64,000 nucleotides of DNA from Alkalimarinus coralli (GTDB lineage Bacteria > Pseudomonadota > Gammaproteobacteria > Pseudomonadales > Oleiphilaceae): the NCBI RefSeq assembly GCF_023650515.1, contig NZ_CP096016.1, positions 2,854,001-2,918,000 of the forward strand, written 5' to 3'. The translations under genes were made by a program, and so were the position numbers. This document shows positions 8,692 through 17,964 of the stretch, piece after piece (the first letter of the stretch is position 1; every line of letters starts with the position of its first letter). Under the pieces are notes generated by a model. That model did not search any database and was not told the origin of the DNA. It saw only the letters and a list, made by a program, of their open reading frames with translations.

Positions 8692-11178
8692 CTACTTCTG
8701 AACCTTTCTCTTACGGGGCTGTGCGCTCCCTGCCTTTGCGGTTCGTGGCGTCGATTTTTTAGCTGAAGCGCTCTTTTTGCCTTTCTTCTTTGTTATTTTT
8801 TTCTTTTTACCCTTCCCCTTCTCTGGCATTTTATCCAGCAAGGCCTTCCGTTTACTCTTTGGGCCAGACTTGGCTTTTCCTTTTTCAGCGGTTGGCCCGC
8901 GTCTACCCGCAGGTGCGCCCGCCCTACTTTTTCCATTTCTGCGACGGGGCTGACCCAGAATCTCAAAGTCAATCTTTCGATCATCAAGGTCTATCCTGAC
9001 GACCTGAACACTAACGGTATCGCCCAGGCGATAACTGGCACCAGTGCGCTCTCCTACCAGTCGATGCTTCGCCTGATCGAAGTGATAGTAATCACTCTTT
9101 AACGAAGAAACATGCACCAACCCGTCGATATACAGGTCTTTGAGTTCAACAAAAAAGCCAAACGATGTCACGCCTGAGATAATACCTTCAAACGTTTCAC
9201 CCAAGTGCTGCTGCAAGAACTCACATTTGAGCCAGCTCACCACATCACGAGTCGCTTCGTCTGCTCGTCGCTCTGTCATTGAGCAATGCTCGCCCAACTG
9301 CAACATCTGCGGCAAGTCATAGTGATATGGGTTTTCACTTGGCTTAATCACGTCAGTTCGTAGCACCTGAGGGCAAGGCACTTCGCTATGAATCAGCGAT
9401 TTAATGGCACGGTGTACCGTAAGGTCAGGATAACGCCTGATAGGCGACGTGAAATGAGCATAGTGAGGGTAACCCAGTCCAAAGTGGCCTTCCTCTTCGG
9501 GGCTGTAAACAGCCTGGCTCAAAGAGCGCAGCATTACCGTTTGGATCACACTAAAATCCGGGCGCTCTTTTATCTGCCCAAGTAGTGTCTGATAATCTGA
9601 AGGTTTTGGCTTATCTCGATCACCTTGTAACTGCAAGCCAAGCTCGCCTAAAAACTCTCTCAAATTTTCAAGTTTTTCAGCGCCGGGGCCTTCATGCACA
9701 CGGTATAGCGTGTGCATTTTGTTCTTCTTAAGAAAACGAGCCGTCGCAACGTTAGCTGACAACATACACTCTTCAATAATCTTGTGTGCTTCATTACGCT
9801 GTGTTGGCACAATTTGCTCAATCTTACGTCCTTCACCAAATAGTATTCGGGTTTCGACTGTTTCAAAATCAATCGCACCACGCGCATCCCGCGCCCACCT
9901 CAAGGCATGGTAAAGGTCAAAAAGGTGATGCAAATGAGGCAGGATATTCGAATAACGTTCGCATAACTGCTGACCTTCTTCGCTCTCAGGGTGCTCCAGC
10001 ATCGAACTCACCTTGGTGTAGGTCAGTCGCGCATGAGAGTGCATAACGCCTTCGTAAAATTTGTAGCCGCTTAACGCACCATTGGCACTAATGGTCATTT
10101 CACAAACCATACAGAGCCGATCTACTTCCGGGTTTAATGAGCACAGGCCGTTTGACAAGACTTCAGGGAGCATTGGAACAACATGGTCAGGGAAATATAC
10201 CGAGTTCCCTCTGTTATACGCTTCCTGGTCAAGAGGTTGCCCCCTCTTAACGTAGTGAGCCACATCGGCTATCGCCACGTACAGTCGCCAGCCACCCGAT
10301 TTTTTAGGTTCACAATAGACCGCATCATCGAAGTCTCGAGCATCTTCGCCATCAATCGTCACCAGAGGAAGATGACGAATATCGATTCGGTGTTGCTTAT
10401 CGGCTTCTGCCACTTCGCCTGAAAAAGCCTTTACCGCCTGAGTAACTTCAGCAGGCCAAACAAAGGGAATACTATGGGAACGAATGGCAACATCAATCTC
10501 CATTCCCGGTGCCATGTGATCGCCCATGACCTCAACCACTTTACCGACGGCACTGGTGCGCACAGTCGGATGCTGAGTAATTTCTACCACAACATACTGG
10601 CCATGCTTGGCGTCCATACAGGCATCAAGCGGAATCATGACATCGTTCGCTATTTTGGTATTCTCCGGGGTCACAAACGCAATGCCACTTTCAAGGCAAA
10701 GACGTCCGACCACCTGCGCTGTATTTCGCTCCAGCACCTCAACAATAATAGCCATTCGCCGTCCGCGCTGATCAACATCATCAACACGTACCAGCACTTG
10801 GTCACCATGAACCACTGAGCGCATTTGTCTGGCCGTTAGGAACAGATCATCTGTGCCGTCTTCGGGTATGACAAAGCCAAAGCCATCTTTATGCCCCTGC
10901 ACCCGGCCTTTAATTAAACTAATGCTGCTAGTCGGCACATACTGCCCACGCCGGTTACATATAAGTTGCCCATCACGGCTCATGGCGATCAGGCGTCGCC
11001 TAATCGCCTCGATAGAATCTTCATCTTTCAAATTTAGCGCCTTGCACAACTCTGGGTGAGTCGCCGGTGCTTTTGTTTTTTCCAAATGCGCTAGAATAAA
11101 CTCTCGGCTAGGCACTGGATTATCGTACTTCTCCGCCTCTCTCTGGGCATAAGGATCACGTACTTTTTTCTTTGACAT
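8692..11178 (-). CDS. rnr: Ribonuclease R
   Basis: An 828-residue processive 3'-5' exoribonuclease of the RNB family that degrades structured RNA. An N-terminal winged-helix region (about 20-80) and cold-shock domains come first. The RNB domain has the catalytic aspartates in DGEDARDFDDAVYCE at about 276-290 and later HFTSPIRRYPDLTVHRAI. A C-terminal S1 domain (FEGIISGVTSFGFFVELKD) is followed by a lysine-rich tail of about 90 residues (repeated KKK and KGK), as in E. coli RNase R. The tail and S1 domain distinguish it from RNase II. It is upstream of rlmB on the same strand with a palindromic repeat between, and the two are probably cotranscribed. Confidence 0.96.
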   Translation of the reverse strand: MSKKKVRDPYAQREAEKYDNPVPSREFILAHLEKTKAPATHPELCKALNLKDEDSIEAIRRRLIAMSRDGQLICNRRGQYVPTSSISLIKGRVQGHKDGFGFVIPEDGTDDLFLTARQMRSVVHGDQVLVRVDDVDQRGRRMAIIVEVLERNTAQVVGRLCLESGIAFVTPENTKIANDVMIPLDACMDAKHGQYVVVEITQHPTVRTSAVGKVVEVMGDHMAPGMEIDVAIRSHSIPFVWPAEVTQAVKAFSGEVAEADKQHRIDIRHLPLVTIDGEDARDFDDAVYCEPKKSGGWRLYVAIADVAHYVKRGQPLDQEAYNRGNSVYFPDHVVPMLPEVLSNGLCSLNPEVDRLCMVCEMTISANGALSGYKFYEGVMHSHARLTYTKVSSMLEHPESEEGQQLCERYSNILPHLHHLFDLYHALRWARDARGAIDFETVETRILFGEGRKIEQIVPTQRNEAHKIIEECMLSANVATARFLKKNKMHTLYRVHEGPGAEKLENLREFLGELGLQLQGDRDKPKPSDYQTLLGQIKERPDFSVIQTVMLRSLSQAVYSPEEEGHFGLGYPHYAHFTSPIRRYPDLTVHRAIKSLIHSEVPCPQVLRTDVIKPSENPYHYDLPQMLQLGEHCSMTERRADEATRDVVSWLKCEFLQQHLGETFEGIISGVTSFGFFVELKDLYIDGLVHVSSLKSDYYHFDQAKHRLVGERTGASYRLGDTVSVQVVRIDLDDRKIDFEILGQPRRRNGKSRAGAPAGRRGPTAEKGKAKSGPKSKRKALLDKMPEKGKGKKKKITKKKGKKSASAKKSTPRTAKAGSAQPRKRKVQK

Positions 11179-11316
11179 TCAATTTCCTGCAGCTCTGCTG
11201 CGTTGTTATAAACTCTGGTTTCAAAAATATCTGGGGGTTCATTTAGCAATTGCACTCATTATAGCGGCAAAGCCCCACACAAGCTCAACTATTGATAACG
11301 ATCCCCCAAAAATTCG

Positions 11317-11345
11317 TTGACAAAAAAATAGGGGCTGGTTAAAGT
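11317..11345 (+). promoter_or_regulatory. Sigma-70 promoter of tRNA-Leu
   Basis: TTGACA at 11317-11322 and TAAAGT at 11340-11345 are separated by exactly 17 bases. The start point would be near 11352, about 68 bases before the mature tRNA. The GC-rich bases after the -10 (TCGCC) resemble a stringent-control discriminator, as expected for stable RNA. Confidence 0.8.
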
Positions 11346-11419
11346 TCGCCTCACATTTGGGGCTACCAACCCCCACAGATCAATACACATCTATTGTTAC
11401 GATCATATGTATACCCTCT

Positions 11420-11506
11420 GCCGAGGTGGTGAAATTGGTAGACACGCTAGCTTCAGGTGCTAGTGCTCTTCGGGGCGTGCCGGTTCAAGTCCGGCTCTCG
11501 GCACCA
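11420..11506 (+). tRNA. tRNA-Leu (anticodon CAG)
   Basis: An 87-nt class II tRNA. GCCGAGG pairs with TCTCGGC (one G-U) as the acceptor stem and the CCA end is encoded (11504-11506). The anticodon arm is CTAGC-TTCAGGT-GCTAG with CAG at 11454-11456, reading CUG. A long variable arm (TGCTCTTCGGGGCG) and a GGTTCAAGTCC T-loop complete the leucine pattern. A strong promoter lies upstream. Pseudomonads also have a tRNA-Leu next to rnr. Confidence 0.96.
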
Positions 11507-11635
11507 TTTGATTCTTTTATTCTGTCAAACCTCTCTATCTTATCTCTCACAACACCAAACCCAGCACAATATCATTTACAATCATTCGCTATGATAAAGC
11601 TTACGACTTGATAAACCAGTCTCAAAGGCCCTCAA

Positions 11636-12763
11636 TTGAAAGCAAAAACAGTATTGATACTCGGTGGCTACGGAAACTTTGGCAAGCGTATCGCCGAAAA
11701 TCTGAAGGATGTCGCAGATGCCAAGCTACTTATAGCAGGCAGAAGCTTAGACAAGGCGACTCAGCTTGCAGAGCAGTTGCAGCAAGAGTCAAGAGCAACC
11801 ATAAAACCCATTGCGTTAGACATCAACAAAGAAGACTTTGAAGAGCGACTAAAAGCGATAGCCCCTCACATAGTTATCCATACTGGCGGCCCGTTCCAGG
11901 GGCAAGACTACCGAGTTCCTCAATCGTGCATCAATATCGGCGCACACTATATTGATCTGGCTGATGACCGCCGATTTGTATGTGATATCAAGACACTTGA
12001 CGCCAGTGCTAAACGCAAAGGTGTGTTATTGGTAAGTGGTGCCAGCTCAGTGCCAGGGTTATCCTCCACCGTTGTTGAGCACTATCAACACCTCTTCTCT
12101 AGTATCAATTCAATTGATATTGCCATTGCGCCAGGAAACAAAGCTGAACGAGGCGAGGCAACCGTTAAAGCTATTCTTTCTTATACTGGCCGTCCTTTTA
12201 AAGTTTTTTCTAAAGGCCGTTGGGGAAATGTCTATGGTTGGATGAACCCAAGAAAAGTTGATTTTGGCGACAATGTGGGCCAGCGCTGGCTTGCCAATGT
12301 CGATGTACCTGAATTGGAACTTTTTCCAGAGCGTTATTCGGTTAAGGATTTTGTTCGCTTTCAAGCCGGGCTTGAGCTGTGGAGTTTGCATCTGCCGATG
12401 GTCGCAATGGCGTATTTAGCCAAAATAAAGCTCGTTAAAAGCTGGGCTCCTCTTTCAAAGCTTATCGTTAGAATGAGCGAACTGTTTCTTCCTTTCGGAA
12501 CAGATAAAGGGGCAATGCATATTCATATCAAAGGGGTTGATAGTGCAGGAAAAGCAAAGCACGTAATATGGTCTCTTTACGCCCATGACGGCGTTGGTCC
12601 ATATATCCCCACGATGTCAGCGACTATTATCGCTAGGAAGCTGCTTAAAGAACAACCGAGCCTGATGGGGGCAACACCCTGCTTAGGCCTATACGAACTA
12701 GACGAGTTCGCCAGCGTAGCAAAAGAAAAAGAGATATATTTCAAGGAGCAAATAATTGGATAG
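11636..12763 (+). CDS. Saccharopine dehydrogenase-family NAD(P)-binding oxidoreductase
   Basis: 375 residues from a TTG start. The N-terminus VLILGGYGNFGKRIAENL is a Rossmann nucleotide-binding loop, as in the saccharopine dehydrogenase NADP domain (about 1-130). LVSGASSVPGLSS follows. The C-terminal half is not assignable to a reaction. Proteins of this superfamily act on varied substrates or lipids, so saccharopine itself need not be involved. It overlaps the next gene by 8 bases, and a third membrane gene follows 3 bases later, so the three form one operon. The weak TTG start suggests modest expression. Confidence 0.8.
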   Translation: MKAKTVLILGGYGNFGKRIAENLKDVADAKLLIAGRSLDKATQLAEQLQQESRATIKPIALDINKEDFEERLKAIAPHIVIHTGGPFQGQDYRVPQSCINIGAHYIDLADDRRFVCDIKTLDASAKRKGVLLVSGASSVPGLSSTVVEHYQHLFSSINSIDIAIAPGNKAERGEATVKAILSYTGRPFKVFSKGRWGNVYGWMNPRKVDFGDNVGQRWLANVDVPELELFPERYSVKDFVRFQAGLELWSLHLPMVAMAYLAKIKLVKSWAPLSKLIVRMSELFLPFGTDKGAMHIHIKGVDSAGKAKHVIWSLYAHDGVGPYIPTMSATIIARKLLKEQPSLMGATPCLGLYELDEFASVAKEKEIYFKEQIIG

Positions 12764-13229
12764 TTACCTGCTATTAAAACTACTGCATATCTTGGGAGCC
12801 GTGATCGTTACCGGAACAGGAGCAGGTATCGCCTTCTTTATGTTTATGGCCAACAGGTCAAACAATGCTCAAGCAATACATATTACCGCCAAGCATGTGA
12901 TCTTAGGCGACTGGTTGTTTACTGCGCCAGCTGTAATCACTCAGCTTATTACGGGGGCTTTGCTTATGAGAGAACTAAATTACTCTATTCACTCAGAGTG
13001 GTTCTACTCCGTAGCGGCTCTATTTGTTTTTATTGGGTTATGTTGGTTGCCCGTCTTACGGATTCAATATCGATTACATGCGCTGGCAACAGACTCTATA
13101 GATGAAAACGAAGTAACACCCGAGTTCAAACGTCTAATGCGCATTTGGACGCTGCTTGGAATTCCGGCATTTACAGCGATTATCGTCATATTCTGGCTTA
13201 TGGTATTTAAGCCCTTTCCAGTTATTTAA
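12756..13229 (+). CDS. DUF2269-like integral membrane protein
   Basis: 157 residues with four membrane helices (about 5-28, 48-72, 82-102 and 128-152). The opening LLLKLLHILGAVIVTGTGAG, with an in-membrane His and a glycine-rich turn, resembles the DUF2269 family. Translation starts at TTG 12756 with AAGGAG seven bases upstream, inside the end of the preceding gene, so the two are coupled. DUF2269 proteins often accompany a saccharopine-dehydrogenase-like reductase and a DoxX-like protein, as here. The joint function is unknown. Confidence 0.7.
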   Translation: MDSYLLLKLLHILGAVIVTGTGAGIAFFMFMANRSNNAQAIHITAKHVILGDWLFTAPAVITQLITGALLMRELNYSIHSEWFYSVAALFVFIGLCWLPVLRIQYRLHALATDSIDENEVTPEFKRLMRIWTLLGIPAFTAIIVIFWLMVFKPFPVI

Positions 13230-13232
13230 GCT

Positions 13233-13616
13233 ATGCAGAAAGCACAAACGCCATTACACAAAATAGCCATTTACTCTCTGTCTTTCTTATGGATTTTCAC
13301 AGGCCTTACTTCCATCTTTTTTGATAAAGCGTTCGGTTACCAAACTCTCGCTAACTCAGGAATCACCGGAGAGCTGGCTGACTTGCTTATATACGCTGGA
13401 GGTAGCTTAGATATTCTTATAGGGGCATGGCTTCTTACTTCAAAATGGACTCGTGCCTGCTGTATCGCACAAATATGTGTTATTTCAATTTATACGATAC
13501 TACTATCAATATTAGACCCTTCTTTTTGGCTACATCCATTTGGGCCATTGACCAAAAACTTACCAATAGTAGTATTAATACTGATGATCTACAGCAGTTC
13601 GGCCACTAAAAACTAA
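13233..13616 (+). CDS. DoxX-like small membrane protein
   Basis: 127 residues with four membrane helices. IYSLSFLWIFTGLTSIFFDK at the start and LIYAGGSLDILIGAWLL in the middle match the general DoxX-like pattern, a helix-glycine-aspartate membrane bundle. It starts three bases after the preceding gene. Known DoxX-like proteins are linked to redox or membrane-stress complexes, but no cofactor site is visible here. The assignment to family is from topology, short motifs and neighbours. Confidence 0.6.
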   Translation: MQKAQTPLHKIAIYSLSFLWIFTGLTSIFFDKAFGYQTLANSGITGELADLLIYAGGSLDILIGAWLLTSKWTRACCIAQICVISIYTILLSILDPSFWLHPFGPLTKNLPIVVLILMIYSSSATKN

Positions 13617-13646
13617 TCCACCAACCCCATCACTTCCTACTACCAC

Positions 13647-14999
13647 CTACTTCCTCCCTAATGTAACCCCCTCTATCGCTTCTAGGTTGTACCAGTCAAT
13701 TTTTCGAGTGACGGTCATCAATACTGTCAGCACAAGGAACACCAATATAGACCCCATCAGCAAGGCGAAGTCTTCGGCCTGAACAATCACGTAGAGAAGA
13801 CCATAGAGCACAACAATCATCAGCGAGAACAACAGCGCAGATTTAAAACTCTTGAGCATCACTTTTGCGTAGAAGAGTATTAGCCCTGAACAGCAGGTAA
13901 CAGCGATGCCATAAGCCCAGTGAAAGGCGATGTGCTCAGCCAGAGAAATTAGCAGCAGGTAAAACACTGCGATGGCTAACCCGACAAAAGCATATTGAAT
14001 AGGATGAATACGAATCTTTTTGATGTGCTCAAAAATAAAGAATGTAATAAAGCTCAAACCGATAAACAGCATGGCATATTTCACCGAACGTTCTGATTGC
14101 AGGTACACATCAACCGGCTCAATAAAGTTGACTCCCGAACCGGAAGCCTGCAATTCGTGGCAGTTCAATGACTCGATACAACGCGTTAGCAAATCAGCAG
14201 CGTTGCTGGAATATTGGGACGTCAGCCAACGAGCGGTAAAGCCTGATGAAGAAATGTTTCTATCGACCGGTAGTGCAGTTCCGGTAAATTCCGGGTGTGG
14301 CCAGTCTGATTTCATCTCGGTTCGGGAGTCATCTGCTAACTGGATAAACGATAGCCCGCCCATTCCTCTAAGCGATAGCTCAAGTGAGAGGTTAATATCC
14401 TGCACATTGTCAATGAGTGACTCCAGCTCACCATGGAGCCCTCCGACCAAAGCGCTGAGTTTAGTGCCAGGCGTCAGTAATGTTTGTTCATCGTCAATCG
14501 TGAGCGAAGGTGCGCCGCTGATCCCGCGCACATCAGAAACATGGATGGATAGATAAGGAACGCCGAAGCCTTCAAATCGAGGGGTATTTTTGATTCGGTT
14601 TAGAAATTTATTGATTTTTTCAGCAGAAAACAGTCCTTTAAGACGAATATCACTGTTATATACAGGTACTTCATAGATCCCTTTGAACACGCTTTTATTG
14701 GCGACATCTACCTTGTTTTCCATACGGTCAGGCAACAGTAGCGCCTGTTTCTCGGACGCCTTTATTGATTCTTCGGTATAAAAGCCAGACTTGGAACCGG
14801 AAGCCAACTGATAAGGCACAACCAATATAGGGGTGACCAATGACTGGGCACCGGTCCAACTGCGCGCAACAGCGGCCCGAGCTTCTTCCAGATATCCCTG
14901 CCGTTCGTAGATTTTTATCTGCACCATGGTTGTCGGAATTAACACCAACAGACCGATGACAAAAATGATGGCTATTTTTATCGCCAACTGTTTTTGCAT
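13647..14999 (-). CDS. creD: CreD-like inner membrane protein
   Basis: 450 residues, the same length as E. coli CreD. An N-terminal helix (about 5-25) precedes VQIKIYERQGYLEEARAAVA and SWTGAQSLVTPILVVPY, the recognisable CreD start. A large periplasmic part (about 40-300) follows, then five or six C-terminal membrane helices. CreD is an inner-membrane protein induced by the CreBC two-component system and linked to envelope stress and beta-lactam response. No creBC genes are adjacent, so it is orphaned in this window. It is transcribed alone. Confidence 0.85.
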   Translation of the reverse strand: MQKQLAIKIAIIFVIGLLVLIPTTMVQIKIYERQGYLEEARAAVARSWTGAQSLVTPILVVPYQLASGSKSGFYTEESIKASEKQALLLPDRMENKVDVANKSVFKGIYEVPVYNSDIRLKGLFSAEKINKFLNRIKNTPRFEGFGVPYLSIHVSDVRGISGAPSLTIDDEQTLLTPGTKLSALVGGLHGELESLIDNVQDINLSLELSLRGMGGLSFIQLADDSRTEMKSDWPHPEFTGTALPVDRNISSSGFTARWLTSQYSSNAADLLTRCIESLNCHELQASGSGVNFIEPVDVYLQSERSVKYAMLFIGLSFITFFIFEHIKKIRIHPIQYAFVGLAIAVFYLLLISLAEHIAFHWAYGIAVTCCSGLILFYAKVMLKSFKSALLFSLMIVVLYGLLYVIVQAEDFALLMGSILVFLVLTVLMTVTRKIDWYNLEAIEGVTLGRK

Positions 15000-15115
15000 A
15001 TTTCGCCTCTATTTAATTAAGTGATGACCACAAAATTAGCAGCGAATATTGGCAATATATGAGGTGAATTGTGATGAATTATGACAACAGGAAGACTCAG
15101 ACTTTAAACAAGAAG

Positions 15116-16156
15116 TTAATATCTAATTTCAACCTCTACCGTCACTGGTGCATGATCTGAGCACTCAGCATCTGTTTCATGATGAGGGTTGATAAGGTGA
15201 GCATCGTTGACACGGTAATCGGAAACACAAGCAAGGCTGCGGTCATAATCAGCCTTAAAGTCTTTTGACAGTAATATATAATCGAGCACACTGCCACGAT
15301 TTGCAAAATAGTGCGTTGCTTTCCGCTGAGCCGGTTTTATTCTGTCCTGCAACTCGAACGCATCAAATAACGAAAAACGCTGAATGGCTCGCTGGTCTCC
15401 AATAGCCATACCCGAGACATACTTGCCATCCAACCGGTCTATATTCTGCCCGCCCACCAGTGACTGCAAAACGGGTGACTCCATGGTGTCGTTCAGGTCG
15501 CCCAACACCATAACCGGTCTTTCCCGAAGCCTCATTTGTGCAATAATATCCTGATAGATGAGCGTTGCTTCTGTGCCTCTTTGAATGGTGGACGCCCAGC
15601 TCCCGTGAACCTGCGCCGAAACACTTTCGCTGATGCTGCTGAAGGCATCTTCATCCCCGGTTAACTGAGGCTCCAACCGGGAACGTTTGGACTTTAAGTG
15701 CGCAACATACACCAACACACTGCCAAAACCCTCAATCTGAATTTCAGCCCTGATAGGCGGGCGGCTGAATTTAAAGTCCGGTTGCAGTTTCAATGCATCA
15801 ATAATCGAAGAATCAACATCAACAGCATTAGCTGAAATAACCGGAAAACGCGAGGCTAACGCGACAACAGGCTTATCGTATACGTGATGGCTCTCTATTC
15901 CAGGCTCAGACACGGTAACAAAATGCGGCAAATCATGTTGACGGGTGAGCTTCTCTAAAGCTTGAGGGCTAAAAACCTCTTGAAAGCCAATAATATCAGG
16001 CGCCAGGCTCGATAACTGCTCACCAATCCATCGCTCCTTTTTCTCCCATTTGGGTTGAGTGTATATGTTTTCAGACTCGTAAAAAGCATTAGGAGGGAGG
16101 AGGTAATTAAACAGGTTAAACGTGCAAACCTTAAAATGGGTGGTGTAAGCGTTCAA
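15116..16156 (-). CDS. Endonuclease/exonuclease/phosphatase-family protein
   Basis: 346 residues, no signal peptide. The metal-site residues of this fold can be followed in order: Asn in TFNLFNYL (about 14), Glu in IIGFQEVF (about 60), the GDLND block (about 218-222) and the terminal SDHAPVTVEVE. The family includes nucleases, inositol phosphatases and sphingomyelinases, and nothing in the sequence picks one. It is transcribed divergently from the MocA-like gene and is not obviously tied to either neighbour. Confidence 0.8.
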   Translation of the reverse strand: MNAYTTHFKVCTFNLFNYLLPPNAFYESENIYTQPKWEKKERWIGEQLSSLAPDIIGFQEVFSPQALEKLTRQHDLPHFVTVSEPGIESHHVYDKPVVALASRFPVISANAVDVDSSIIDALKLQPDFKFSRPPIRAEIQIEGFGSVLVYVAHLKSKRSRLEPQLTGDEDAFSSISESVSAQVHGSWASTIQRGTEATLIYQDIIAQMRLRERPVMVLGDLNDTMESPVLQSLVGGQNIDRLDGKYVSGMAIGDQRAIQRFSLFDAFELQDRIKPAQRKATHYFANRGSVLDYILLSKDFKADYDRSLACVSDYRVNDAHLINPHHETDAECSDHAPVTVEVEIRY

Positions 16157-16305
16157 AAATAGCCCAATATCTGATAGTTATTTCGATTTATCGATTTGAA
16201 CAAAATCATTCAATAAAGTCCATTTTGTCAGAACTTCATGCCACTATAATAGACGTGAAGATAATGCTTTTAACGTTGGTTGATCAATACCTAAGTGGGA
16301 GTTTT

Positions 16306-16881
16306 ATGCACCATCAAACCGGAGTCTATGTTCTATTAGCCGCAGGGTTTTCGCGCCGCTTTGGCAGCCCTAAACTATTGCATGAGCTGCCAAGTGGTAA
16401 CACAATCATAGCAACATCCATAAGCGCCTTAGCTAAATCCGGTTGCGGTTTTATTGTCGTTATTCGAGACGATGATGCGGAACTATACAAACACCTCAGT
16501 ACGCTGAATATTGAGCTTATGAAGGTCAGCCATGCTATACAGGGGCTAGCCAGTGTTATTGCAGAAGTTGCCTCAAACCTGAAACCACGAGAGTATCACT
16601 GGATCGGCATTTGTTTGGGTGACATGCCCTATATTAAACCAGAAACCTATGTGCAGCTGTCGCGACACGCGTCGCGCTCAGGCATTGTTCGCCCGTTCTT
16701 TAACGGCAAACCGGGCCACCCGGTGCTGTTTGGCCAGAGATACTTTACAGCACTAACAGCATTAACAGGTGACGATGGAGCAAAGTCTGTCATTAAAGCC
16801 TCTGCTGACGCATTGCAGAAAATAAACGTGACAGATGAAATGGTGCTATATGATATCGATAGGCCAGAACAAGTACGCTAA
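16306..16881 (+). CDS. mocA: MocA-like molybdenum cofactor cytidylyltransferase
   Basis: 191 residues from ATG 16306, which has GTGGGAG five bases upstream. A longer frame from a TTG at 16225 is less likely. The start VLLAAGFSRRFGSPKLLHEL is the MobA/MocA nucleotidyltransferase signature. LGDMPYI and GKPGHPVLF match the metal and substrate loops. MocA attaches CMP to molybdopterin to make the cytosine-dinucleotide cofactor used by xanthine-dehydrogenase-family hydroxylases. The gene runs head-on into the XdhC-like gene with no gap, next to hydroxylase subunits, which fits that role better than MobA. Confidence 0.8.
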   Translation: MHHQTGVYVLLAAGFSRRFGSPKLLHELPSGNTIIATSISALAKSGCGFIVVIRDDDAELYKHLSTLNIELMKVSHAIQGLASVIAEVASNLKPREYHWIGICLGDMPYIKPETYVQLSRHASRSGIVRPFFNGKPGHPVLFGQRYFTALTALTGDDGAKSVIKASADALQKINVTDEMVLYDIDRPEQVR

Positions 16882-17964
16882 CTACTCAACATCTGCCGCC
16901 AGTTTATTGCGGTCACCGTTCAAAAACCTGTGCCGCTCGGCAATGACTTGCGCCATAATCGAAATGGCAATTTCTGCTGGTGTTTTGCTGCCAATGTTCA
17001 CTCCGACAGGTGCATGAAGCTTTTCTATTTCAGAGGACGAGCAGTCTAGCTCGGCCAGTCGGTTAAGACGGTCTTTGGTCGTTTTCAGTGAGCCCATCGC
17101 ACCAATATAAAATGCATTTGTTTTCAACGCTTCCATCAGCGCCATATCATCCACTCTTGGGTCATGGGCCAAAGCCAATATGGCACAGTATGGGTCAGAA
17201 AACCGCGCTTTCACCAAGTCATCCGGCAGGCACTGGATAACCTCAACCCCCTCGCATTGCCAACCTTGTAAAAACGTTGGTCGAGGGTCACAAAGAGTCA
17301 CCGAAAAGTCGACTGTGCCAGCGATCTTTGCCACATGATATGAAACCTCACCGGCACCCAATAAAAGCATTTTAAACGTTGGCCCAAATCGCGTGGCCAC
17401 ATAGTCAGGCGAGGTCATTACTGCGGGCCCTGCAACCGCGCCCGGCTCCGTTATTATATTTGCCCCCTCGCCTTTGAGTGAGACCTGCCGACGAACGCTC
17501 TGCCTGTTGTTCAGTACATTACAGATGATTCTAACGTGCTGAATAGTCTCAGCGGTTGGTACCAGATGCTCAACCAGAACCGTTAACTGGCCACCACAAG
17601 GTAGCGAATACTGAGTTCGGTCATCGTCGGTTATCGCATACTGGTATAGGTAAGGCGCAACATCAGTCTCATTTTCTTGTGAAGCGGATGACAATTTGCG
17701 AATCAGTGCTTCTTCTATGCAGCCGCCTGACAGTGACCCGACAATGCCATAGTCTGGATGAAAAGCTAAAATAGACCCCGCAGGCCGGGGCGACGAGCCC
17801 CAGGTACTCACAATGGTGCACAACCAGGCCGACTCGCCATCACCCAACCATTGGCATAGCGAATCAATAACCCGCTGCTCGGTGCTACTGCCCGCCTGCC
17901 GCTCAGCACTACTGCCCGCCAGCTGTTCGGTACGGTGACCAGTAGATTGCACGGGGTTGTTCAC
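16882..17964 (-). CDS. XdhC/CoxI-family molybdenum hydroxylase maturation factor
   Basis: 360 residues. The XdhC_CoxI domain (about 35-110) contains TIVSTWGSSPRPAGSILAF and GSLSGGCIEEALI. The XdhC_C Rossmann domain (about 200-340) contains LLLGAGEVSYHVAKIA and AILALAHDPRVDDMAL. Such proteins bind molybdenum cofactor, help sulfurate it and insert it into the hydroxylase. The first 30 residues are an odd polar extension repeating TEQ/AGSS units. Its start codon overlaps the stop of the large-subunit gene at one base, so it is translationally coupled to the enzyme it matures. Confidence 0.87.
   Translation of the reverse strand: MNNPVQSTGHRTEQLAGSSAERQAGSSTEQRVIDSLCQWLGDGESAWLCTIVSTWGSSPRPAGSILAFHPDYGIVGSLSGGCIEEALIRKLSSASQENETDVAPYLYQYAITDDDRTQYSLPCGGQLTVLVEHLVPTAETIQHVRIICNVLNNRQSVRRQVSLKGEGANIITEPGAVAGPAVMTSPDYVATRFGPTFKMLLLGAGEVSYHVAKIAGTVDFSVTLCDPRPTFLQGWQCEGVEVIQCLPDDLVKARFSDPYCAILALAHDPRVDDMALMEALKTNAFYIGAMGSLKTTKDRLNRLAELDCSSSEIEKLHAPVGVNIGSKTPAEIAISIMAQVIAERHRFLNGDRNKLAADVE

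Noticed and set aside
8793-8987. Lys-rich frames opposite the end of rnr
   Set aside because: They are by-products of the low-complexity lysine tail of RNase R.
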